Below are positions 13,029 to 24,367 of a stretch of DNA of 64,000 bases, in pieces. The stretch's first letter is position 1; each line of letters opens with the position of its first letter. The notes beneath the pieces were generated by a model. That model was not told the DNA's origin and did not search any database. It saw nothing but the letters and a program-made list of their open reading frames with translations. The DNA is from Kryptolebias marmoratus (taxonomy: Eukaryota; Chordata; Actinopteri; Cyprinodontiformes; Rivulidae): the NCBI RefSeq assembly GCF_001649575.2, contig NC_051432.1, positions 23,358,609 to 23,422,608 of the forward strand, given 5' to 3'. The translations under genes and the position numbers were made by a program.

Positions 13029-16000
13029 TTAGTCATCGAGAAGATTTACTGACTCCATCTGCAGTGCCTTCTCCACGCTGTCGGTATGCCTGAAGCCCTG
13101 CAGATCAGCTGCAAGAAGAACCTTCAGTACGGAGGGCTGAGCGGTGCAGGACACAAAGAGAAACAAATACAAATGAACACATAATCCATTAGTACTCAAA
13201 CAGGCTGTGACGGCTGGGAGATGTACCTGCAATCCTGCAAATATTAACTGGACTCTTCGCAGTTTGAACTGCCTCAGCAGGTCCCTCAGTTCGCTAATCA
13301 TGGTGTAATCGATGATGCTCACATGATGGCAGTCGAGCACCACCGACCGTGGAGGAAGCACTGGGAGAGATGAATGGGTCAGTACATGACAGCCAGAAAA
13401 GTCTCACCGAACAGCATGATTACACTTAGACCTCCTCACCCTGCAGCGCCTGAGCGTGTATGATGTGACTGAGATACTCCACTGCAGGAAAACTGAGGCC
13501 GCTGCTCAACTCCATCAGCACCGCACCGTGATCAGACACCTGCACACGGCAGAAACACAAAAAGATGCAGTTACAATATGTTTAAAACACTCATGAAGGG
13601 ACGAGTACCTGCTGCTACCGTGACTGATGTTAGCTTTGATTTAAGACTCACACATCAAACTCAAGGCCCGTGGGCCAGATTCGGCCCTTGTTAACATTTT
13701 ATCTGGACCCCCAGGATAACATTTTTACTTTATTAGATATGGCCCTCCGGTTTGTGACAGATCGAGTCCCCTTTCTCATTTCATTTAAAATATTGAGCCT
13801 ATTTAGTGAAGTTTTCTCATGACAGTTACTTTGAAGCCATGAAAATTCAGTTTTAATTGCTCAGTAACCTTTATTTTAACGTTAAAAGAGCAACAGAGCA
13901 CATGAAACAGGACCGATTGAACTCTTGTTGATAAACCTGCAGCCATGAAAAGGTGCCGGGTGTCTGATTTGAGTTAATATGTATCAGAGTAAAAGCAGGT
14001 CTGCTTTAACGTGAGGCATCTTTTTCTGTATTTCCTTCCTGTTTTAAAGTTAAATGTTAGTAGCTGTGTGTTCCAGTTTTTTTTTAGCTGTTTTAATGGA
14101 TTGTGAAATCATTTAAAAGCTGCTGATTGAGAGTTAGGCATAAGAAATGAATACTAATGTCTCTTTTGAAGTTTGATCCATTTTTCATCATTTATTAAAA
14201 CAAGTTTGTTCTTAATCCTATAATATGTCAGTGGGAAAAGGTAATTAGTATTTCTATATGAATAATTGCACATATTACATTTAAAATCAAGGTTAATTGA
14301 GGCATTTTTCCAATAAATACTGATCANAGGGCCACCCACGCAGTACGGACCACTCGCCCACCCCCCAGATCGGACCACGGGGAAGACCCAGAAGAGTCCC
14401 ACCGCCGACCACACGCAGCGCCCCCCAGGGCCCACAGCGACAAACCCATAGGCCCCCACTGGAGCCCGCTGCACGGAGGCAGCCCCAAGACTCACACATC
14501 AAACTCAAGGCCCGTGGGCCAGATTCGGCCCTTGTTAACATTTTATCTGGACCCCCAGGATAACATTTAAACTTTATTAGATATGGCCCTCCGGTTTGTG
14601 ACAGATCGAGTCCCCTTTCTCATTTCATTTAAAATATTGAGCCTATTTAGTGAAGTTTTCTCATGACAGTTACTTTGAAGCCATGAAAATTCAGTTTTAA
14701 TTGCTCAGTAACCTTTATTTTAACGTTAAAAGAGCAACAGAGCACATGAAACAGGACCGATTGAACTCTTGTTGATAAACCTGCAGCCATGAAAAGGTGC
14801 CGGGTGTCTGATTTGAGTTAATATGTATCAGAGTAAAAGCAGGTCTGCTTTAACGTGAGGCATCTTTTTCTGTATTTCCTTCCTGTTTTAAAGTTAAATG
14901 TTAGTAGCTGTGTGTTCCAGTTTTTTTTTAGCTGTTTTAATGGATTGTGAAATCATTTAAAAGCTGCTGATTGAGAGTTAGGCATAAGAAATGAATACTA
15001 ATGTCTCTTTTGAAGTTTGATCCATTTTTCATCATTTATTAAAACAAGTTTGTTCTTAATCCTATAATATGTCAGTGGGAAAAGGTAATTAGTATTTCTA
15101 TATGAATAATTGCACATATTACATTTAAAATCAAGGTTAATTGAGGCATTTTTCCAATAAATACTGATCAGGATTAGCCCTTGGCTCGGATCAAGTTCTG
15201 AATTATTGCCCCCTTGTGTAGCTGAGTTTAACACTCCTGACTTAAGACTAAAAAATGTTCAAGGTATCAAACGCTGATAAAATATCTCTGTATCACCTTA
15301 AACTAAAGATGAAGGACATAAATTAAATGTTCTGTCCTGGTTGTTGTAATTTGTAGTCATGTAGTTGTGTGTCGTTAAGATCTAATCTGACTGATTTAAC
15401 GAAAGGTAATTTAAATGCTTAGTATCCTGTTGCCTTGAATGCTAAAGTTTTACACAAAGACTTTATGCAATCTGTTAGAACTCAGAGGATGTGTTGGGGA
15501 TGACTCTCAGCTACTACCACACCAAATTTTAGCTCAATATCGGAAAAACTGACTGATTTATAGCCATTTTTGTGTTTGCAAAGGTCGATTAGCTGTTGCT
15601 ACCATCTTGAATTGGGTACATGACATTTTGCTAACAGCTGTCAAACAAACACACCAGACGGTGGGGCTCAAACGGTTGTAAATTAATGTAGTACCTTTAT
15701 TTTGGGTCTGGCCATGCTGTACAGCAGCAGGGCTCCAGAAACAGCTACACCTCCGACGATGCCGTACTGCACCTCCCAGAAACTCATCAGGAACGTCACA
15801 AAGAAAGGCAGCAGGTCCAGCTCTGCGGAGGACACAGCCAAAAGTCCATTAACCTAACAGACACACGTGATAAACTATCCAGACACAGATACGTACTATG
15901 TATCCTCCATATCTTTGCCACAGCTCGGTAATCCACCATGGGAGCCACGGCACAGATGATTACGGCTGCGAGGGACGCCTTAGGGATGTAGTAAAAGGCT

Positions 16001-19000
16001 GGCATGAGGAATGCCAAGGACAGCAACACAATCACACCTGCAGAGATGCAAGAAAGAAAACAAACTATGAACAAATTCACAAAAATTATGTTTCACAAGC
16101 CAAGCAGGAGGCAGCTTATCACTTAAATATTACTGTAAATAAAAGCATGTTGTTAAATGTAGTCAAAGGATTCCAGGTTGTCTCTGTTCAAGTTTAAAGT
16201 CTTGTTTGTCTGGTTGCTGTGGATCAGTGGTTACAGCAGTCGTCCTCCAATAAGAGAGTTGGAGGTTTGATTCCACCGTCATGCAATGGAAATGTCTCTG
16301 GGCAAGGCACCGAACCCCTTACTGCCTCCAGTATGTGCCCCACCGATGTTTAAATGTGATCTACAGCACTGATTAGACTCTTTAGAATGATTTATTCAGA
16401 TTAGCTTTGTAGCGATTTAGTAGACTGAATGTGTGTGTGTGTTGTGTGTGTGGATGGGGAAATGAGGGCCCAGATTTCAGTGGCCTGGTCACCTGGAAAA
16501 GTGCTATACAAGTACAGTCCATTTACCATTTGTTTTACGTGCTGAAAATAAAGCCCACTGCTGTTGTGGTACAAGCTTCAGGTAAGTAAGTTTCACAGAG
16601 TTTACAATGAAACAAAGTTTAAACCTATATGAAAACAATGAATGAAACCATTTAGCAAACAATCCAATGCGTCTATTTTATGACGTTGCAGCTTCATTGT
16701 GTTTAAGTGTGCGAATCATTCCCCAATACTTGTGTGTTAAAACAAACTTCTCTCTAAGCCATATTCATTGTAAAGAATACAATCCTGCTGGGTGACACTA
16801 ACACTTGATTTCTGAGTGAAAAACTTCAGAAAAAGTTCCAAGGACTGTTGATCCAGAGCACTTTACAGGAAAGTCTGACTCCTTGGAATTTAAGTATAAA
16901 TAAATTAAGTGTGGTTGAAAACGTTTGCTCAGTAATGTAGGCCAAATCTGAGAAAAATATCTGTCCTAAAATGCTGACTTTTCAAAATGTGGCCCAGCAA
17001 TGTCCGATTACAGGAAAACAAATGTGGAGATAAATCAGTGCAACAACACAGACCGCCACTAGAGGGCAGAATAGATAAAGGAAAAAGGTGAAAACTCACT
17101 GGTGACAATTCCACCAGCCGGAGTGCAAACCCCCGTCTGAGAGTTCACTGCTGTCCTAGTTGTGAAGAAAAAAGGCCACACTGAAAATATTTCACACTAA
17201 GGCTCCTTGTTTGTTCTTTTTTATGACATTAAACAGACAAACCTTCCAAAACTGCCAGTGACGGGGTACGCCGACATGAAGGAGCCCATGATGTTTGTCA
17301 CACCGATGGCCAGCAGCTCCTGGTTGGCGTTGATCCTGTAGTTATTCTGACTCGCTGAATAAAAGGAGTTAAAATCAGCCATTAGTCAGAAGACGCACAC
17401 ATTCTTCAGCTTGTCTGTGAGAACTTTCTATAAAACATGTTGTCTGATGATCAAACGTCGACTCCAGTAGAGCTATGTGGATCGATTAGATATAAGAATT
17501 TACCAAAAGCTTTCGCAATAGCAATGCTCTCCAGTAAACCCATGAGAGGAATCACAGCCAGCCCTCCTCCAAAGCCCTGTTAAAAAAAAGAAAAGATAGA
17601 AAACAGAAAAACAGACCGGTCAGCTGCACTTCAAGGACAAATTTAGGGAAGTGAATGTTGCTGCTCAAGTGATTTCTGTGTCTTCCTTCTGCTTCGTACC
17701 TGTATGATCTCCCCAAAGGAGACGACGGTTCCATTGGACGTTGTGTCTGAGGTGGGCGGGGGTCTGAACGGTGGGAGTCCCTGGGAGGTGTGTCCGGTGA
17801 TCGTGAACACGAGATGACCAGAAGCATCCCAGGAATATGCAACTAGCGATGCAGCCATAACCACCAAAGCATTACGCACTGACCAAAGCAATCAGGAAAT
17901 GGAGTAAATGTTAACAAAAACAACAACAACATATGATGTTTTATGTTGTTGTTTTGATGGGACGGGTACTGACTGGTTGCTACGGCCCACACTAGTTTCC
18001 CGGCGAAGCTTGAGAAGGCGGAGGAGTTGTCGGCGGCCGGATGTGACTTCATAAACATCAACATGATCAGCAGGGCGAGACAAACCAGACCCAGGACCAC
18101 ATCGCCCACTTTGGCTTCGGGGATCTTGTAGAAGGTGTAATAAACCTCCAGGAAGAACTGCTGGGGAACACCCTGGATGCCCAGAATATTCTACAAACAG
18201 AAACAGTAACATAAAAAAAACATAATGGGTAAACAAGAGGCGTTCAAAACGTTTAGCAGCATTTAAAGTCAAACTCAAAGTACGAAAACAAGGTTGTCCT
18301 GAACTATATCTAAGGGTGCAGCTTGAAAAAGTTTACTCCAGTAGTTTTTTTTAGATACAGTGTATCGATTTGCAATTCTGAAATGTGGGTCCAGACTGCA
18401 TGTAAACAAAGGACTCGACAGGATCCACAGAAAACCACGTGGAAGCTTGAGTCACGTGACTGACCTACATTCAGCCAGACGTAGTCTGAGTAGGTGAACA
18501 AATATGGCAAAAGACGTTTAGATGGAAGTGTAAGAGTGATTTTGCTGGTAAACGTGAAAGAAAGAGAACAACTGTCAAGAATAAATATCAGGGATCAAGC
18601 AGGGCGGTGGAGCCGTAAAGACAGAGCTCAGCTTCTGCAGCTTAGTGAGTGAAATAAATCATTCTGCTGTAAAAAATAATGAAGCTACATCTGTTTTTTT
18701 ATAATTAACCTCAATAAAATATCCCTGCCTGGTCTAACTGCTGGGACCTGGTTCATGGTCGCCGCCATGTTGTATTTTTAGGACCAGAGACCATGGATGT
18801 GGGGCTAATACCCCACACACAATCGTGGTGGACCTAAAACTTGCACTGGGACCATCCTGTGGGGGCACTGTTACCACCCTGTCTAAATAAATAAAACTCA
18901 TTGTTAACAAAACAAAAGATACGATACCAGCGTACTCATGATCATCATCAATGAGTTAAATAAGACAGTTATGTCAATTTTTTATCTTATTATAATTACT

Positions 19001-20307
19001 GTTGTTGTGTGTTTGTGTTTAACCTCACTTTGACCTGGCCAAACCCGATGGTTACCGCAGCAGCACAAGTGAAACCTTTTATGACAGGGTAAGAGATGAA
19101 GTCCAGCAGGAAGCCTGCAGACAACAAGCAAGGCAGTGAATAAGTTACAGAATTAGTGGAGATCCAAAGATTTCACAGAGACTGAGTGCAGCTAAACTTC
19201 AGAAATTCACAGTAAATGTGGAGGAGTTGCTTCTACAGCCACAAACTAAATTATTGAGCTCCTTTTAAAACCCCTAAATTATTTTACATTTCTATATTAC
19301 GTCAGTTTAAAGAGATGAATTATGGAACATTAACTTTTGATGCAGTTCTTACTCTAAATTAGACAGAGAGCTGGATGTGATGCAGTTTTGGTGAAAAATC
19401 ACCAAAACCGGAGTCAGTTTGTTTTTTAGCAGCAGAAGTTTGTCTCACCTAATCTGAGTAACGCCATCACAGCCTGGATGAGTCCACAGAGGAGGCTGAG
19501 CAGGACGGCTCGGTGAGGCTGCCCCCCGACCACGGAGAAACACAGGAGGGACATGATGGCTGTCGGACCCAGCGTCACGTCCTTAGATGTCCCCAGGAGA
19601 GCGTAGATGAACCCCCCCATAAAGGCAGAGTACAGGCCGAACTATGGAGAAAAACCCTAAGATTAAAAACTAAACAAAGCTGTGAGTAATCATTAATTTT
19701 CTTTAAAAAAGCAATCGCATTTCATAAGAACTAGCTTTTATTTTCATCCAGGTTGCATTTTATTGTGCTAAAATCTCCAAAATTTTAAGAAAAGCTGATG
19801 TATCTTAAGTTCTGTTACAGCAGAGTTTAAAATGCTCCTCCTAGTTCCCTTAAACTTAAGTATCCATCTTTAAATATAAAATTTAAAAAATCATATAAAA
19901 TATTAGAAAAAATGGGAAAGACAGTGTAATCTTTTAAAATGTCCTTTTACTTCCTAAACAATTAGGAGTTAATTGTCTGTTAATAACAAACACATAGTGA
20001 TAGAATAGATAATATATGTAGTAACACAAGTCTACTAAAAAGCACAAGTCCGGTGTAATAAATGTTTGTGAATAACGTGAAAAGAATTCGAGCCGGGCCT
20101 GACCTGCACAGGAAGACCAGCGACTTCAGCGTAAGCCAGCGCCTGTGGGACTGTGGTCAGCCCCACCGTCAGGCCGGCCAGGAAGTCCATCTTCAGGTAT
20201 TGCAGCTTGTATTTAGGTAACCAGGAGAGGATGGGCAGCCAGGCCTGCAGGGTGCCGAGGGTACAGCAGCGCCGAGGCGCCTGTCTTCTGTGCAGAGGCT
20301 GATCCAT
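13029..20307 (-). CDS. slc26a11: Sodium-independent sulfate/anion transporter SLC26A11
   Basis: A 576-aa multi-pass anion exchanger of the SulP/SLC26 family, placed in lysosomal and other membranes in vertebrates. Thirteen coding exons: 20104-20307, 19449-19641, 19029-19114, 17974-18190, 17700-17878, 17504-17576, 17243-17354, 17100-17155, 15897-16037, 15695-15822, 13440-13539, 13227-13360, 13029-13136. Visible signatures are MDFLAGLTVGLTTVPQALAY (first transmembrane unit), TSKDVTLGPTAIMSLL, ASQNNYRINANQELLAIG, PVTGSFGRTAVNSQTGVCTP and FYYIPKASLAAVII. The C-terminal STAS domain contains SVVLDCHHVSIIDYT. Length is close to the human protein (606 aa). ATG 20307 aligns with the family start; an in-frame Met further upstream (20355) is possible. 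It is divergently arranged with sgsh, as in human, but here 6.7 kb separates the two start codons. A CLEAR-type promoter module lies at 21091-21155, so at least one upstream non-coding exon is expected. Confidence 0.97.
13643..15170. repeat. 684-bp direct duplication flanking an assembly gap
   Basis: 13643-14326 and 14487-15170 are nearly identical; the one difference I noticed is ATTTTTACTTT against ATTTAAACTTT. Copy one stops at the N at 14327. The 159 bp between (14328-14486) are strikingly GC-rich, with the words ACCACTCGCCCACC and GCAGCGCCCCCCAGGG, unlike all neighbouring DNA. Confidence 0.85.
13649..15241. mobile_element. Non-autonomous hAT-like element with 8-bp target duplication
   Basis: Starts CACACATCAAACTCAAGGCC and ends GAGTTTAACACTCCTGAC, an imperfect inverted pair. 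TTAAGACT flanks both ends (13641-13648 and 15242-15249), the 8-bp duplication expected for hAT insertion. It sits in the slc26a11 intron between exons 13440-13539 and 15695-15822. No transposase frame is seen. Inside, 684 bp occurs twice in direct orientation around a GC-rich block and an N, which is probably an assembly artefact. Confidence 0.75.
15485..15620 (+). repeat. Interspersed module (family A)
   Basis: Carries the best-preserved family core, CTCAGCTACTACCACACC followed by AAATTTTAGCTC, then CATTTTTGTG and GCTACCATCTTGAATTGG. It lies in the same slc26a11 intron as the hAT-like element. Relatives are at 745, 25800, 40950, 48215 and 51885. Confidence 0.65.
16216..16530 (+). repeat. Dispersed fish repeat with TCTCTGGGCAAGGCACCGAA motif (family E)
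   Basis: Resembles a widespread non-coding fish element: GGTTTGATTCCACC near the start, GGGCAAGGCACCGAACCCC in the middle, and AAAGTGCTATACAAGTACAG then CCATTTACCATT at the end. It sits in the slc26a11 intron between exons 15897-16037 and 17100-17155. Only this copy was noticed here. Confidence 0.65.
18305..18640 (+). repeat. Interspersed repeat, family B, carrying an exact CLEAR palindrome
   Basis: Collinear relative of 5488-5840, in the slc26a11 intron between exons 17974-18190 and 19029-19114. At 18451-18460 this copy reads GTCACGTGAC, the palindromic CLEAR element bound by TFEB-family factors. The other copy has CTCACATGAC at the same place. Confidence 0.7.
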
Positions 20308-21090
20308 CACGCAACTCTTTGGAGGGGAAGAGTAAAACAAATACATCATCGGCACAGAGATGGAATTACGTAACGTACCTGCAAGGCAACAGGCAATAAC
20401 TTACAGAAAGTGATCAAGTTTCCTTCTGTTCATTAAATATCATCAGCTCTTTGGTTTTCTTGTTGAGGTGGCCGACATTCAGGAAAACACAGGAACAAAA
20501 CGGCTGCGAGCACAAGTCAGCGCTCCTGTTTCCATGTCTTCAAAGCAAACAGACTTCATACCTGCATGGATTTTAAAAAAAAAAGTAAATTAAATAAACT
20601 TCCTGTAAGCAGCCAGCTCTGACCGTCCGCCTCTGGGTTTTCAGGTGTGCCACATTTGACAGTCATAAGATGATCACATGACAGGTAGGTGTTTAACACA
20701 CCTGTACATCCAGATCTCTTCCTACAGGTGACTCCGAACCCGTACAGAATCACACATTACAGTTCACACATGTCACGTGTGCAAACAAGAAACAAACAAA
20801 AAAAAACACGATTTTATGATCTGTGTGTGTCCTGTAATAATCGTTCTATATCCATTTAATCATCCAATCGCAGCACGGACGAAAAATAATAAAAAGATAA
20901 CCATAAAATAAAATAAAATAGAATAGAATAGAACCGACCGCTTGTTTAGTCATAAATCCTCTTTTCCCACATCGTGTACTGGCTCACCTGTGATTGTTCA
21001 GGTCCATTTCTATCAAATCACTGCTGCGAAAACCACTTCCCAAAAACTTGTGACACCCGCTCCTCATCTTCTCATAACAGGTTCCTGTTT

Positions 21091-21155
21091 TCTCCCGTCA
21101 CGTGACCGCGGTCATGTGACACCAGGCGGGGGCGGGGCTTCAGCTGTTTCCTGGA
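21091..21155 (+). promoter_or_regulatory. CLEAR/E-box/GC-box promoter module upstream of slc26a11
   Basis: GTCACGTGAC at 21097-21106 is a full match to the palindromic CLEAR motif (TFEB/TFE3/MITF). A second E-box, GTCATGTGAC, follows at 21111-21120, and a GC box GGGGGCGGGGC at 21128-21138. The module is repeated in the same order upstream of sgsh at 26785-26846. It likely drives slc26a11 leftward; bidirectional activity is possible. Confidence 0.75.
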
Positions 21156-21175
21156 ATTAATTAATTATTTCCCCC

Positions 21176-21344
21176 GGTAACTTTGGCAAATAAAGAGCAA
21201 ATGTTTTCAAATTCACAGGACTTGTTGTCCATGATGCGACAAGTAAACACAGTTAAGGGCTTGTTGTTAAATTAATTTGTTCCCATGTTACGGAGGGGGA
21301 ACGCTGGTAACTTTGGCAAATAAACAGCAAATGTTTTCAAATTC
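21176..21344 (+). repeat. Pair of 39-bp direct repeats beside the slc26a11 promoter
   Basis: The unit begins GGTAACTTTGGCAAATAAA and ends TGTTTTCAAATTC. It occurs at 21176-21214 and 21306-21344 with one mismatch, 130 bp apart, within 200 bp of the CLEAR module. Confidence 0.75.
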
Positions 21345-22184
21345 TCAAGGATAGTTGTGTGTGATGGTAGGATTGAACAACTTAAATCTCAAGATGATTG
21401 GTTAATCCTTGTCCCATGGGGTAACAAAACATCACAGGGTGTGAGCTTCAGGCCAAAATATTGGGTTCTCCTTTGATCTTTCTAAAAGCCTTTTCTTCCT
21501 CCTCTGAAAAGAGAGGAACTATGTTCTCATATATCACAGAATGATAGAGAAATATTTGAAGTTATTTATTACTTATGCTAGAGCTGATTATTTTAGACAA
21601 AAACAGACATTAACTACCAAAAATAGCTACTAGAAATATCTGTCATCTTATCTTTCTTAACTGCACGTTTCAGTTGTTAAAATTAGATCACTGACAGGCC
21701 GTTCCTGATTTAAAGCCTTTAAAGTGATGCCTGCTCTCAGCAGTCATGTTAGAGGGAAACTCCTCATTATCACTTCCAGCCATCTGACTGAAAAGGAACA
21801 GACCCACCGTGTGCGGCATATCCTCTCATTAACCGTATATTCTAATACTTTATTTATTTAAATATATTTATATTTATATAGACATATCTATAGACTCTGC
21901 TGATCTTGTTATGGACATGTCAGCAGGTGGAGACCAGTCCACCCAAACACAATCCATATGTGACCCTGAACTTTAAAAAGTATGTATAGAAAATGAATGG
22001 AAATTTACCATTAAATATTGACTCTACAGCACGTTGAGCATTGCTCAGTGTTAACATGATCTGTAATATAAGTTTAATTTTTTATGAATAATGGAAGCTT
22101 CCCAAAAAGAAAAAAAACGAACTCTGCGCTTGTCTCATAATAGCCTGGGTATCATTGAGCAACCAGTTCCAATTGAGGCAGATG

Positions 22185-22225
22185 AGGTGCAGCTGTGACT
22201 CTCACAGATTAAGGTTTTTAAGACT
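22185..22225 (+). promoter_or_regulatory. Family core promoter upstream of small secreted gene 1
   Basis: GCAGCTGTGA, then CACAGATTAAGG and TTTTTAAG, about 40-75 bp before the ATG at 22263. This is the same order as in the paralogues at 24294 and 11414 (minus) and the remnant at 23520, with more divergence in the middle segment. Confidence 0.55.
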
Positions 22226-22262
22226 CAGTTGTCGCTCATCTCTTCAGTTGGTGATTGGAACC

Positions 22263-22960
22263 ATGAAAGCTGTTTGTGTTCTGGTTGTTTGTGTTGCAGC
22301 TGTCTGGCTCAACAAAGGTTTGTGTTAGATTACTTTTTAAACTGCTGGCAAATCCTCAGTTGTTTCTAAGCTCTGTCTTTTAAAAAAATGGAAAATCTTC
22401 TGAGTAACTGAATGTGTTGCCTGTAGGGTCATGTTTCCCTGCTGACGAGCTGAATGAAAATGATAAAGTCAAAATGCGGTCCAGTAAGTTTCTTAGTAAA
22501 TTTATTTTAATGTTGTTCCTCCTTGGCATCAACCTAACATCTCTGGTCTTGCAGTTCTGTCTCAAAGGGAGTTTTCTCTGAAGAACTCTGCTGCATTTAT
22601 CCAGTCAATGGACTCCTTGTTGAGAGAACACGGTGAAGAAAGTGAGCAGACTTCTGTCACGTCATTTTAATGTGTGTGTTTTTTTTTTTTTTTTTTTCTC
22701 TCAGAATGATGCCAATCTGGGTAGAGGTTGCACTCATGATAATTGCTCTTTAAGTCACATCTTCTACATCTCAGATAGCCCTATAACTGTTTCATGTTTC
22801 TCTAGTTCACTTGGAATCCAAAAAACCTGAACTGGTGACCTCCCCCAACGCAACCTCTGCTTCCGTCCTGTCTGGATGTTGGATTTTCATCATTTGTGCG
22901 GAAAACCTGAATACGACCAGCAACGCCAACATGACCGTCTCATTCGGAATGGAACCCTGA
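22263..22960 (+). CDS. Small secreted cysteine-loop glycoprotein, copy 1 (unrecognised family)
   Basis: A 117-aa predicted secreted protein; I do not recognise the family. Four exons: 22263-22317, 22427-22483, 22555-22641, 22806-22960, with all three introns in phase 1 and GT-AG. Residues 1-18 are a signal peptide (MKAVCVLVVCVAAVWLNK). Cys21 opens the mature chain, a helix-like segment LSQREFSLKNSAAFIQSMD is encoded by exon 3, and the C-terminal part has GCWIFIIC (Cys91-x5-Cys97). Three N-glycosylation sequons are at Asn81, Asn102 and Asn108. An AATAAA follows at 22992. The paralogue at 24368 keeps the exon layout, all three cysteines and all three sequons. There is no dibasic processing site flanking the cysteine loop, so a peptide-hormone precursor is not supported; a secreted ligand, inhibitor or mucosal/egg factor are open options. 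Confidence 0.82.
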
Positions 22961-23517
22961 ATCAGTTCGTTCCACTTGAGTAACTTGCTGAATAAACTTA
23001 TAAAAGTAAAGGTTTATGGGTGTTTTTGTTCTTTCTGTGGGTTGAGGGAACCCAGTGTTTTAGCTCTGACTGCTGGAGCCAGCCTGTAGGGGGTTATATT
23101 GTCTCCTGGCTCTGCATGCTTGTCCTACTCCATAGTATGGAGAAGGAAGCAACATGAGCTCCTCTCCCAGGCTTAAACCTGTCACTCATACCAGTGAGAA
23201 GAATGCTACACAAGCTAAAACGTTGGTTTGCTTAACCGACCATCTGTATTATCTGATCAAGCAGATGGCTTAAATTCAACAGCCTTGACTGTGCATGGAA
23301 CCTGTGGGTCAAGAAAACTGATGCGGATTTGCTATGAGACTTTAGCATCTTAAAATGTTGGCTATCACTAGTCACCTGAGCTATAGGTTTTTTTTTAAGT
23401 TTAGGCCTCCAAACTTGTAATTTATGAAGAGACTAGATTTGGTGTCCTTTTTTTGCCACAAGGTTCTGTTTACAGGAGCTGCCATTTTTCTGGAGGGAGA
23501 AACAATCAGATCAAATG

Positions 23518-23660
23518 AGCTACAGCTGTGAAACCTGCAGATTGATGATTTTTAAGCCTCAGATGTTGATTGGAAAACCTGAATGCAATGCCAACATGAC
23601 TGTCACGTTTGGAATAAATCACTGAGTTCCATGTCTGTCTAACCATGTGGCTGACTTGCA
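23518..23660 (+). pseudogene. Internal-deletion remnant of a third plus-strand family member
   Basis: Positions 23520-23567 match the core promoter and 5' leader of the paralogues (ACAGCTGTGAAACCTGCAG, TTTTTAAGCCTCAGATGTTG). The sequence then jumps at GATTGG/AAAACC into the end of exon 4: AACCTGAATGC...AACATGACTGTC to a TGA at 23622-23624, followed by a copy-1-like tail with AATAAA at 23660. Signal peptide, exons 1-3 and all introns are missing. A short GGAA-type microhomology is present at the join. Confidence 0.75.
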
Positions 23661-24293
23661 AAATAAACTTATTGGAGCTTTTTGACTTTTTTTTTTTTTC
23701 TTTTGAGGGAGGACCAAGGTAAATTATAACTTGGAGCAAAATAATTTGGAGTGTACAATATTAACGCTGCAAATTTTGCATAACAGACAGTGGAGATGGG
23801 CATCAGACTCCTGCCCCTGATCTTGAAAAAGTGGGAACAGAAAATGGATATCTAATGTTTTCAAAGGGGTTTTTTTCTTCAGCTTGTTGTACATTGTTCA
23901 TTGTAAATTTAAGACTACATTTTTATGAAAACTGCTCTAAAAATAAAGAAAATTGGCTTTACACTTGTCTCCTGCAGTTCCTGCCTGGGATTTTTTTTTT
24001 TTTTACATCTCTATCGCACATTTATGTTATCAGCTGCCATTGATATAAAAATACTTATATTATATTGATAAGAAATCCATGATTTGAAGACAGTTAAGGA
24101 CTGCAGCCAAGCCAGCCTCCATGTTGAAAAAGACGATCAAGTCATATTTTAATGTGACACCTCCTCCGACAAACTCCGGCAACTGCTTTATCCTCCATTT
24201 AAGAAAGGACACTCCTCTTAAGATCTTCCCGGGTCGTAGCCCAGCTGGTTGAGAGGAAAATGCCCACCAATCACAACAATCACAGCAGATGAG

Positions 24294-24332
24294 ACACAGC
24301 TGAAACCTGCAGATGAAGGTTTTTAAACCTCA
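24294..24332 (+). promoter_or_regulatory. Family core promoter upstream of small secreted gene 2
   Basis: ACACAGCTGAAACCTGCAG then GATGAAGGTTTTTAAACC, about 35-75 bp before the ATG at 24368. It is the closest match to the minus-strand copy at 11378-11414, supporting one ancestral promoter for the whole family. Confidence 0.65.
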
Positions 24333-24367
24333 GATGTTGCTTGTGTCATCAGTTTGTGGTTGAAGTT

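Larger units (their letters stand above)
20308..22262. other. Upstream region of slc26a11 and of the small secreted-protein gene
   Basis: Holds the slc26a11 5' UTR exon(s), not resolved here, the CLEAR/GC-box module at 21091-21155, a pair of 39-bp direct repeats at 21176-21214 and 21306-21344, and AT-rich DNA up to the core promoter at 22185. No other coding exon is recognised. Confidence 0.6.

Noticed and set aside
22263..22960. Peptide-hormone interpretation (somatostatin- or urotensin-like ring) of GCWIFIIC
   Set aside because: There is no dibasic cleavage site before the ring, the ring sequence is hydrophobic and unlike those hormones, and N-glycosylation sites surround it.
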